Below are positions 9,194 through 16,388 of a DNA stretch of 64,000 bases, one piece after another. The notes beneath the pieces were generated by a model. The model saw nothing but the letters and a program-made list of their open reading frames with translations. It was not told the origin of the DNA and ran no database searches. Source of the DNA: Micromonospora chaiyaphumensis (lineage in GTDB: Bacteria; Actinomycetota; Actinomycetes; Mycobacteriales; Micromonosporaceae); contig NZ_FMCS01000003.1 in assembly GCF_900091435.1 (NCBI RefSeq), forward strand, positions 124,001-188,000, in the 5' to 3' direction. Position 1 is the first letter of the stretch. Each line of letters begins with the position of its first letter. The translations under genes and the position numbers were made by a program.

Positions 9194-11164
9194 TTGACAC
9201 CGAAACCATCGGGCGCAATCCGTCGTGCGCTCCCCGCAATCTTCGTGCTCGCCCTGGTGGCCGGGCTGTTCGTCGTCGCACGGCTGCCCGCCGCATCGGC
9301 CCAGGAACGCTCGTCGCTTGCCGCCAGGTTCCGGTTCACCGAGCTGCCCATCGCCCTGCCGCCCGGCCTGCCCCAGCGCACCGTCCGGCAGGTGAACCCG
9401 GCCTACCAGCACATCCGCGCGTGGATCTCCTCGGTCGGCGCGGCCATCGCCATCAACGACATCGACGGCGACCGGGCCCCCAACGACCTGTGCCTGGTGG
9501 ACACCCGCAGCGACAGCACCGTCGTGACGCCCGCCCCGGTGCCGAACCAGCCGCCCCGGTACGCGCCGTTCGTCCTCGACCCCGCCCCGCTGCCCACCCA
9601 CGCCGCCATGGCCCCGATGGGCTGCGCCCCGGGCGACTTCAACGGCGACGGGCTGACCGACCTGCTGGTCTACTACTGGGGACGGACGCCGGTGGTCTTC
9701 CTCCACCGGCCGGGCGCCGCGGCCACCCTGTCCGCGCAGGCCTTCCAGCCGACCGAGCTGGTGCCCACCACGCCCGGCCCGAACGGCGCCTACCAGGGCA
9801 AGTTCTGGAACACCAACGCGGTCTCCATCGCCGACTTCGACGGCGACGGGCACCCGGACATCGGCGTGTTCAACTACTTCCCGGACAGCCAGGTGCTCGA
9901 CCCCGAAGGTCAGCCCAACGTCACCATGAACCACTCGCTGTCCCGCGCCACGAACGGCGGTGGCGCCCACCTGCTGCGCTGGACCGCCGCGACCACCGGC
10001 GCCCGGCCCAGCGTCAGCTACGTCGAGCAGGACGCCGCCGTGCCGCCGGCCGCGGCGACCGGGTGGACGCTCGGCGCGGGCTCGGCCGACCTGGACGGCG
10101 ACCTGCTCCCCGAGCTCTACGTCGCCAACGACTTCGGCCACGACCACCTGTTCCGCAACGACTCCACCCCGGGCCGGATCCGGTTCAGCCTGACCGAGGG
10201 GCGGCGGGGAGCGTTCACGCCGAAGTCCATGGTGGTCGGGCGGGACTCCTTCAAGGGCATGTCCATCGACTTCGCCGACCTGGAGGGCAAGGGCCGGTTC
10301 GACATGTTCGTCAGCAACATCACCACCTCCTGGGGCCTGGAGGAGAGCAACTTCGTCTGGCGCAACAACGCCACCAGCACCGAGGACGCCCGCCGCCGGC
10401 TCGACCGGGGTGAGGCGATCTTCGACAACAAGGCGGCCGACCTCAACATGGCCTGGGTCGGCTGGGGCTGGGACAGCAAGATGGCCGACTTCGACAACAG
10501 CGGCCGGCTGTCGGTGGTCCAGGCCACCGGCTTCGTCAAGGGCACCATCAACCGGTGGTCCTGGCTCCAGGAGCTGGCCATGAGCAACGACCTCATGCTC
10601 GCCGAGCCGCACATGTGGCCGAAGGCCGAACCCGGTGACGACATCGCCGGTTCCCAGCCGTTCGCGTTCTGGGTTCGCGAGGACAACGGGCGCTACGCCA
10701 ACATCAGTGCCGAACTCGGCATGACCGACGACACGCCCAGCCGCGGCGTCGCCGTGGCCGACACCGACGGCAACGGCGCGCAGGACTTCGCCGTGGCCCG
10801 CCAGTGGGGCGCCCCCGTCTTCTACCGCAACGAGAAGGCCGGCCAGGGCAACTTCCTCGGACTCCGGCTCCAGCGCCCCGTCGACGGCGGCGCCGACGGT
10901 GCCGGGAGCCCCGCGTACGGCGCGCAGGTCCGCATCCGCACCGCGGACGGACGTACCCAGCTCGCCCAGCTCGACGGCGGCTCCGGGCACTCCGGCAAGC
11001 GGAGCTTCGACGTGTTCTTCGGTCTCGGCGCCGCCGGCGACCGGCCCGTCGAGGCCGAGATCAGCTGGCGCGCCGTCGACGGCACCGTGCACCACCAGAC
11101 CACGCAGCTGACCGCCGGTTGGCACGACGTCGTGCTCACGGATGTCGCTCAGGAGGTGAGGTAG
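9194..11164 (+). CDS. unbV: Exported enediyne biosynthesis protein UnbV (FG-GAP/ASPIC, CRTAC1-like)
   Basis: About 656 residues, one of the conserved but mechanistically obscure proteins of the enediyne warhead cassette. A TTG start at 9194 is chosen because GGGAGG (9184-9189) precedes it and the product then begins with a signal peptide (basic MTPKPSGAIRR, hydrophobic stretch, cleavage near AASAQ). Calcium-type FG-GAP repeats recur: DIDGDRAPNDL, DFNGDGLTDLLV, DFDGDGHPDIGV, DLDGDLLPELYV, DTDGNGAQDFAV. The C-terminal ~75 residues are an ASPIC/UnbV domain (GAQVRIRTADGR, then GGSGHSGKRSFDVFFGLG). Localisation should be extracytoplasmic. The next gene, unbU, starts three bases after the stop. A longer in-frame version from 9026 is possible but less likely. 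Confidence 0.92.
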   Translation: MTPKPSGAIRRALPAIFVLALVAGLFVVARLPAASAQERSSLAARFRFTELPIALPPGLPQRTVRQVNPAYQHIRAWISSVGAAIAINDIDGDRAPNDLCLVDTRSDSTVVTPAPVPNQPPRYAPFVLDPAPLPTHAAMAPMGCAPGDFNGDGLTDLLVYYWGRTPVVFLHRPGAAATLSAQAFQPTELVPTTPGPNGAYQGKFWNTNAVSIADFDGDGHPDIGVFNYFPDSQVLDPEGQPNVTMNHSLSRATNGGGAHLLRWTAATTGARPSVSYVEQDAAVPPAAATGWTLGAGSADLDGDLLPELYVANDFGHDHLFRNDSTPGRIRFSLTEGRRGAFTPKSMVVGRDSFKGMSIDFADLEGKGRFDMFVSNITTSWGLEESNFVWRNNATSTEDARRRLDRGEAIFDNKAADLNMAWVGWGWDSKMADFDNSGRLSVVQATGFVKGTINRWSWLQELAMSNDLMLAEPHMWPKAEPGDDIAGSQPFAFWVREDNGRYANISAELGMTDDTPSRGVAVADTDGNGAQDFAVARQWGAPVFYRNEKAGQGNFLGLRLQRPVDGGADGAGSPAYGAQVRIRTADGRTQLAQLDGGSGHSGKRSFDVFFGLGAAGDRPVEAEISWRAVDGTVHHQTTQLTAGWHDVVLTDVAQEVR

Positions 11165-11166
11165 GC

Positions 11167-12219
11167 ATGACCGACGTACGTAACGCCCCGTCGTCCACCC
11201 GGGACGACGCCAGCAGCACCGTCCCGGTCAGTCCGGCGCCGGTCAACGGCCGGACCCCGGGCGAGCGGGTCACCGGGATGGGCGCCCCGCCCGAGGGCGT
11301 GCCCCCGCGCGTCGACCGCCGCGACCCGCGCTATCTGGCGCTGCGCAACTTCGCGCTGTCCATGAGCGTCTTCAACATCTTCGGCTACACGGTGCTCGGC
11401 TTCGAGCAGCCGTGGACCTGGCCGCTGTTCGCGCTGGCGATCGGCTACACCGCCGAGATCGTCATCGAGCGGGTCACCGCCTGGGCGCAGCGGCGCCGCC
11501 CGGCGTACAGCGGCAACGGGGTGTGGGGCATGTACACGTTCCTGCTGCCCACGCACATCACCGCGCTGGCCGCGAACATGCTCCTCTACGCCAATGACCG
11601 GTTCTGGCCGATCGCCTTCGCGGTGGTCGTCGCGATCGGGCAGAAGACGGTTCTCCGCGCCCCGATCAAGGGGCGGATGCGCCACTTCATGAACCCGTCC
11701 AACTTCGGCATCACCATCACGCTGCTGGCGTTCTCCTGGGTGAACATCGCTCCGCCCTACCAGTTCACCGAGAACGTGCCGGACTCGATCGCGCTGATGG
11801 TGCCGCTGATCATCATCACGGCCGGCACCGTGCTCAACGCCATGCTGACCCGGAAGGTCCCGCTGATCGTGGGCTGGCTCGGCGGCTTCGTCATCCAGGC
11901 GCTGGTGCGGCACTTCATCTGGGACGTGGCCCTGTGGGGCGCGCTGGTCCCGATGACCGGCGTCGCGTTCGTCCTGTTCACCAACTACATGATCACCGAC
12001 CCGGGCACGACTCCGGCGAAGGGCCGGGACCAGTTCATGTTCGGCGCGAGCGTCGCCACGGTGTACGGCGTCCTCCTGGCGTTCAACGTGGTCTACACCC
12101 TGTTCTTCGCCGTGACGATCGTCTGCCTGCTGCGCGGCCTGTACTGGTGGGGCCGGCACCTGCGGGGGCGGCGGGCGGAGTCGTCGCCCGCGACCGTCCC
12201 GCAGCCGGCACCGGCCTGA
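11167..12219 (+). CDS. unbU: Enediyne integral membrane protein UnbU (RnfD/NqrB-like)
   Basis: 350-residue polytopic membrane protein with about eight to nine hydrophobic helices after a Pro/Ser-rich cytoplasmic N-terminus of about 60 residues. It matches the UnbU family, conserved next to pksE, and recalls the RnfD/NqrB subunits of ion-translocating electron-transfer complexes (the NPSNFGITITLL and ITDPGTTP stretches resemble the flavin-site region of that fold). Proposed roles of the family in warhead maturation or export are unproven. Start ATG 11167 has GGAGG at 11152-11156. UnbL, the usual third partner, is not in the window and may lie upstream. Confidence 0.92.
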   Translation: MTDVRNAPSSTRDDASSTVPVSPAPVNGRTPGERVTGMGAPPEGVPPRVDRRDPRYLALRNFALSMSVFNIFGYTVLGFEQPWTWPLFALAIGYTAEIVIERVTAWAQRRRPAYSGNGVWGMYTFLLPTHITALAANMLLYANDRFWPIAFAVVVAIGQKTVLRAPIKGRMRHFMNPSNFGITITLLAFSWVNIAPPYQFTENVPDSIALMVPLIIITAGTVLNAMLTRKVPLIVGWLGGFVIQALVRHFIWDVALWGALVPMTGVAFVLFTNYMITDPGTTPAKGRDQFMFGASVATVYGVLLAFNVVYTLFFAVTIVCLLRGLYWWGRHLRGRRAESSPATVPQPAPA

Positions 12220-12240
12220 CCCGGCGGCAACGCGACAGCA

Positions 12241-12272
12241 GGGCGGCGGCCCCCCGCAGGGGGCCGCCGCCC
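12241..12272. terminator. Bidirectional GC hairpin after unbU
   Basis: Perfect 14-bp inverted repeat (arms 12241-12254 and 12259-12272, loop CGCA) between the convergent unbU and KAS III-like genes. It marks the boundary between the enediyne block and the minus-strand operon. Confidence 0.85.
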
Positions 12273-12287
12273 TGGTCGTCGTCGGGC

Positions 12288-13340
12288 TCAGCCCTGCGGG
12301 CGGGCCGGCAGGTGGCGCAGGCGCAGCACGACGCACGACGCCGAGAAGGCGCCGCCGTTGTTGACCAGCAGGACGTGGTCGCCGGGCCCGAGGGCCCGCG
12401 TCTCGATGAGGTGCGCCAGCGCGGCGACGTGGTCGTTGACCCCGAGGTGACCGACCCGCCGGCCGTAGTCGAGCACGCCGCGGTCGGCGTCGATGCCGAT
12501 CGGTTCGAGGACGCTGCGCACGTACGGCTCGCCGCCGGAGAAGAGGTGGACCGCCCGGGTGATCTGCTCCGGCAGCACGCCCGCCTCGGCCAGGGTGCGC
12601 CGGGCCAGGGCGGTCCGCTCCTCCTGCAGCGTCCGCTTGATCCGGGTGAAGGCGTCCCGGTCGGCCGCGGCGAACCGGGCGAAGCGCGATCCCAGCGCCA
12701 TCGGCCGCCCCACCGTGCAGGCGGGCGGGAACAGCGGGTGCTCGTCCCGGTAGAGCTCCTCCCCGGCCGGCATCGACACCGAGCCGACGGCCAGCACCTC
12801 GGCGAAGCCGGCCCGCCGGGACAGCACGAGCGCCGTGCCCGCGTCGCCGAGCACGGAACCCCGGTTGGTGCCCGCCCCGGCGCTGTAGCGCCAGCGGTCC
12901 ACGAGGGGCGTGCCGAAGTTGTCGGCGCCGGTCAGCAGCGCCGCCCCGGCCGACCCGGCGAGGTAGCCGGCGGCGAGTCCCACGGCGGCCAGCATGCCGT
13001 TGCAGGCCTGCCGGACCTCCATGGCCGGGGCCGAGCCGCCGACGGTGTGCCGCTGCACGTACTGCGACGCCGGCCACCCGTCGGGGCCCTGGTGCAGCGT
13101 GCCGGCGTGCAGCACCAGCCGGAACTCCTCGGGCCGTACGTCCGCGCCCTCCAGTGCCTGCCGGGCCGCCCGGACGGCCAGGTCCGGCGCCGCGAGGTCC
13201 CCGGCCACGGCCGCGCCGAGCCAGCCGTCGGCCGCCCAGCTCTCCCGGTCGTACCGGCCCTCCTCCACCGCCGTACGGGTGGGGACGCTCGGCGGCACGT
13301 ACGCCCCGATGCCGGCCAGGAACAGTCCGTCGGTGCGCAC
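12288..13340 (-). CDS. Ketoacyl-ACP synthase III-like enzyme
   Basis: 350-residue thiolase-fold protein. The catalytic Cys is in RQACNGMLAAVG (Cys113); His265 (AVHLFSGG) and Asn302 (GHLGVNDHVAAL) are candidates for the rest of the Cys-His-Asn triad. It belongs to the divergent KAS III-like group often found in natural-product clusters, whose members can act as acyltransferases to oxygen or nitrogen as well as condensing enzymes. GTG start at 13340 follows GGAGG and overlaps the previous stop by one base (TAGTG). Last gene of the overlapping minus-strand operon. Substrate unknown; it may use an acyl group prepared by the upstream genes. Confidence 0.88.
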   Translation of the reverse strand: MRTDGLFLAGIGAYVPPSVPTRTAVEEGRYDRESWAADGWLGAAVAGDLAAPDLAVRAARQALEGADVRPEEFRLVLHAGTLHQGPDGWPASQYVQRHTVGGSAPAMEVRQACNGMLAAVGLAAGYLAGSAGAALLTGADNFGTPLVDRWRYSAGAGTNRGSVLGDAGTALVLSRRAGFAEVLAVGSVSMPAGEELYRDEHPLFPPACTVGRPMALGSRFARFAAADRDAFTRIKRTLQEERTALARRTLAEAGVLPEQITRAVHLFSGGEPYVRSVLEPIGIDADRGVLDYGRRVGHLGVNDHVAALAHLIETRALGPGDHVLLVNNGGAFSASCVVLRLRHLPARPQG

Positions 13341-14008
13341 TATGCCTCCATCGTGGCGCGTCGGTCGGCGAGGGCGGCGATCACCTGGTCCGCCAGCACG
13401 GGCGTCGGCGCGGTGGCGTCGAGGACGAGCCACCCGTGCCGGTCCGCCCACCGGTCCAGCACGGCCAGCAGGGCCCCCTGGTGGGCCAGGAAGCTCGACC
13501 GCGAACAGGTCAGGTCCATCCCGCACTCGAAGGGCAGCGGCCGGCCGTCCTTGCGCGCCCAGGCCAGCTCCGGCTCCACGCGCAGGTGGACGACGAGGTC
13601 GGCGGCCGGCAGCCCGGCGGCGACCGCCTCCACCCAGGCCGGGTCGGCGCCGTACGCGATCTCGGCGGCCGCGTGTTTCATCCAGTAGCCGTCGAGCAGG
13701 ACGACCTCGCCGGGCATCCCGCCGGCCCGGTCGGTGAGCGCCAGGGCGCTGGCCCAGAGCAGGAACAGCAGGCGCGGCCCGGTGGACATCCGCGCCGCGC
13801 ACGAGCGTGCCTGGCGCTCGTCCGGGCGCAGGCAGGCGGCGCTCGGATAGTCCGTCTCCGCCAGCACGTCCCAGCGGTCCACCCGGCGGGCCGGTGTGCC
13901 GGCGGCGGTCAGTCGCCGGTGCAGCAGCCCGGTCAGGGTCGACTTGCCTGCGCCGTCGCCGCCGACGACGGCGACCAGGGCGGCGGCGTCGCCGGGGCGT
14001 CCGCTCAT
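13340..14008 (-). CDS. Thymidylate-kinase-like P-loop kinase
   Basis: 222 residues with a Walker A loop GGDGAGKST (residues 16-24) and the general layout of thymidylate kinases (LLDGYWMKHAAAEIAYG; an arginine-containing lid-like segment around RVEPELAWARKDGRP). It replaces the classic DRY motif with DGYW, and its position in a secondary-metabolite operon argues against housekeeping dTMP kinase. ATG 14008 overlaps the upstream stop (ATGA). Likely phosphorylates a nucleotide, sugar or alcohol intermediate; inference only. Confidence 0.78.
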   Translation of the reverse strand: MSGRPGDAAALVAVVGGDGAGKSTLTGLLHRRLTAAGTPARRVDRWDVLAETDYPSAACLRPDERQARSCAARMSTGPRLLFLLWASALALTDRAGGMPGEVVLLDGYWMKHAAAEIAYGADPAWVEAVAAGLPAADLVVHLRVEPELAWARKDGRPLPFECGMDLTCSRSSFLAHQGALLAVLDRWADRHGWLVLDATAPTPVLADQVIAALADRRATMEA

Positions 14009-15138
14009 CGCGCCGCCTCCGGGCGGGCCACCACGGGGCCGGGCAACCGGTCGGTGCGGGGCTGCCAGGCGAACAGGGGCTCCGGCCGTACACCGGGCGG
14101 CGGGGCGGGGTCCGGCGGGCCGGGTGCCGGGCCGCCGTCGGCGGCGAGCAGCCCGAGCGCGGCCAGCGCGCGCAGGTCGTCGCCGGGGTCGCCGGGCCGG
14201 GCGTCCCGCCACCGGCGCAGCACCGCGTCGTCCACGCGGTAGCTCTCGCGCGGACCGATCAGGGCCAGGCCGTCGCGGAAGCGCAGCGGCGTGGCGTAGG
14301 GGCTGCGCCGGGCCGGTGCGGCTGTCGAGGGCGCGGGGAGCGTGGCCAGCGGCGCCGGCCAGCCCTCCAACGCGCACCAGGCGAGCAGCAGGTTGCCGGC
14401 CCGCAGTCGCCGGTCGGTGCGTTCGCGCAGGCGGGGGAGGGGCTCCCCGGCGGCGACCGGCTCGTGCAGCAGTCCCCAGAGCAGGTCGGCCCACGGCGCG
14501 GTCGCCGGGGTGCGCGTCAGCCGGCGGAACAGGAACTTGTCCCCGAGGTAGATGTCGTCGGCAGCAGCCAGCGCCGCCTCGGCCGCCGCCTCCAGGGCCA
14601 GCGCCGAGGAGGCCAGCGCCGTGTACGGGTCGCCGGAATCGAGCGCGCCGAGGACGTCCTCGGCGTACCCGGCGAACTGGGCCGCGTGGTGCGCCACGAA
14701 GATCTGCCGGACGGTGTCCCGGCGCAGCCGCGCCAGCTCCCGCTCCCACCCGTCGGTGCAGCGCAGCCGCCAGCCGGTCAGCACCCGGACCAGGCCGTGC
14801 CGGGTGCGCGGGTCCAGGTTGAGCTGGCCGCGGTCGACCCCGGTCACGGTGTACGCCGAGCCGACGTCGACCAGCCGCGTCACGGTCGCGGCGTCCAGCG
14901 TGAGCACGTGGACCTCCACGCCGTCGCGGGTCAGCACGGCGCTGCTCCCCGGCGGCCGGTCGGCGACCACGTAGAGATCGACGTCGGAGGTGGCGTGCCC
15001 GAGACCCACGGCGAGGCTGCCACCCAGGAAGGCCAGGTCGACCCGCTCGGGGCCGCCCAGGTCGTCGACGACGGCGCGCGCGGCGGCGCACTGCCGGTCG
15101 GAGAAGACGACGTCCGGCACCGCCGGCAACCCGCTCAC
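14005..15138 (-). CDS. Nucleotidyltransferase-fold protein
   Basis: 377 residues. The N-terminus carries the DNA-polymerase-beta-like nucleotidyltransferase signature GGSLAVGLGHATSDVDLYVV (GS...DxD), comprising the two metal-binding Asp of the fold. The remainder is helical with a Pro/Ala-rich tail. Such minimal nucleotidyltransferases adenylylate or nucleotidylylate small molecules or proteins. GTG start 15138 sits in a GTGA overlap with the P450 stop; its own stop overlaps the kinase start. Pairing with a P-loop kinase suggests consecutive activation of one intermediate; this is an inference. Confidence 0.82.
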   Translation of the reverse strand: MSGLPAVPDVVFSDRQCAAARAVVDDLGGPERVDLAFLGGSLAVGLGHATSDVDLYVVADRPPGSSAVLTRDGVEVHVLTLDAATVTRLVDVGSAYTVTGVDRGQLNLDPRTRHGLVRVLTGWRLRCTDGWERELARLRRDTVRQIFVAHHAAQFAGYAEDVLGALDSGDPYTALASSALALEAAAEAALAAADDIYLGDKFLFRRLTRTPATAPWADLLWGLLHEPVAAGEPLPRLRERTDRRLRAGNLLLAWCALEGWPAPLATLPAPSTAAPARRSPYATPLRFRDGLALIGPRESYRVDDAVLRRWRDARPGDPGDDLRALAALGLLAADGGPAPGPPDPAPPPGVRPEPLFAWQPRTDRLPGPVVARPEAAR

Positions 15139-16388
15139 CGGGCCGCCCCGTCCCAGGTCACGGGCAGCCGCCACGGCCCGCGGATGAACATGTCGGTCCG
15201 CCAGTCCACCTCGTCGGACGGCACGGCCAGCCGCAGCCCGGGCAGCTCCGCGAGCAGGCTGGCCACGCCGACCTGCAGCTCCACCCGGGCCAGCGGTGCG
15301 CCGAGGCAGTGGTGCCGGCCGTGGCCGTAGCCGAGGTGCGGGTTCGGGCTGCGGGTCAGGTCGAGGTCGGCCGGGTCGGCGAAGACCTCCGGGTCGCGGC
15401 CGGCGGCGTCCACGAGCGGCACCACGACCTGCCCGGCGCGGACCAGCCCCGCGGACAGCGGCACGTCCTCGAGTGCCACGTGCGGCGCCCCGCCGGTGGC
15501 GTTCAGCGACGTCAACCGGACCATCTCCTCGATCGCGCCGTCGACCAGGCCGGGGTCGGCGCGCAGCCGCTCCCAGCGGCCGCGCTCGGCGAGCAGCAGC
15601 CAGACGCAGCTGGCGAGCTGGTTGGCGGTGGTCTCGTAGCCGGCCATCAACAGGCCGGCGCCCATCGCCACCGCCTCGTCGCGGCTCAGCGTGGCGTCGT
15701 CCGGCCCGGGCCGGGCCAGCTCGGCGAGCAGCCCGTCGGCGGGCGCCCCGGCGCGGACGGCCCGCCACCGCTGGTCGACCAGGTCCGCGAGGTGCCCGGC
15801 CATCCGCCGGTGCGCCCGCGCGACCTCCTCCGGCGGGTACCGGTGGGTGGACATCATGGCCGACATCCAGGGCCGGCACCGGGCACCGTCCTCGACGGTG
15901 ATCCCGAGCAGCTCGCAGATGACGGTGAGCGGCAGCGGGACGGCGTACGCCTCGACCAGGTCGACCGGCGGGCCGGCGGCCCGCATGGCGGCGATCAGCT
16001 CCGCCGCGAGCGCGCGGATGCGGGGCACGCTGTCCCGGGCCCGCCGGGCGGTGAAAGCGGCCGCGACGGCGCGCCGGCGGCGGGTGTGGTCGGGCGGGTC
16101 GCTGAGCGCCAGCGCCAGCGAGTCCCGCTCGCGGGCGAACATCGGCTTCGCGGTGTACGCCGCGCGGCTGAACCGGGGGTCCCCGAGCACGGTCCGCACG
16201 TCGGCGTGCCGGGTGACGAGCAGCGCGGGACTGCCGCTGGGCAGGGTCACCGGGGTGAGCCCGTCCCCGTCGAGGAGGTCGGCGTACTCCACGGGCGGCG
16301 CCATGGCAGGCCCCGGCGCGAAGGGGAAGCGGGCGGGTGCCGGCACCGGGCAGCGTGGCGCGACGGGCGGTCCGGCGGGGGTCAGCAT
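15135..16388 (-). CDS. Cytochrome P450
   Basis: 417-residue soluble bacterial class P450. I-helix LLMAGYETTANQ (Tyr in place of the common His before ETT), ExxR in IEEMVRL, haem loop GYGHGRHHCLGAPLARVE. The type is common among Streptomyces and Micromonospora natural-product hydroxylases. ATG start 16388 lies seven bases inside the end of the preceding phosphotransferase gene. It is distinct from the enediyne P450 at 5568 in sequence class and operon. Probable regiospecific oxidation of the operon's product. Confidence 0.93.
   Translation of the reverse strand: MLTPAGPPVAPRCPVPAPARFPFAPGPAMAPPVEYADLLDGDGLTPVTLPSGSPALLVTRHADVRTVLGDPRFSRAAYTAKPMFARERDSLALALSDPPDHTRRRRAVAAAFTARRARDSVPRIRALAAELIAAMRAAGPPVDLVEAYAVPLPLTVICELLGITVEDGARCRPWMSAMMSTHRYPPEEVARAHRRMAGHLADLVDQRWRAVRAGAPADGLLAELARPGPDDATLSRDEAVAMGAGLLMAGYETTANQLASCVWLLLAERGRWERLRADPGLVDGAIEEMVRLTSLNATGGAPHVALEDVPLSAGLVRAGQVVVPLVDAAGRDPEVFADPADLDLTRSPNPHLGYGHGRHHCLGAPLARVELQVGVASLLAELPGLRLAVPSDEVDWRTDMFIRGPWRLPVTWDGAAR

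Noticed and set aside
13340..14008. Housekeeping thymidylate kinase
   Set aside because: The motif set differs from the DRY-type kinase and the gene is embedded in a biosynthetic operon.
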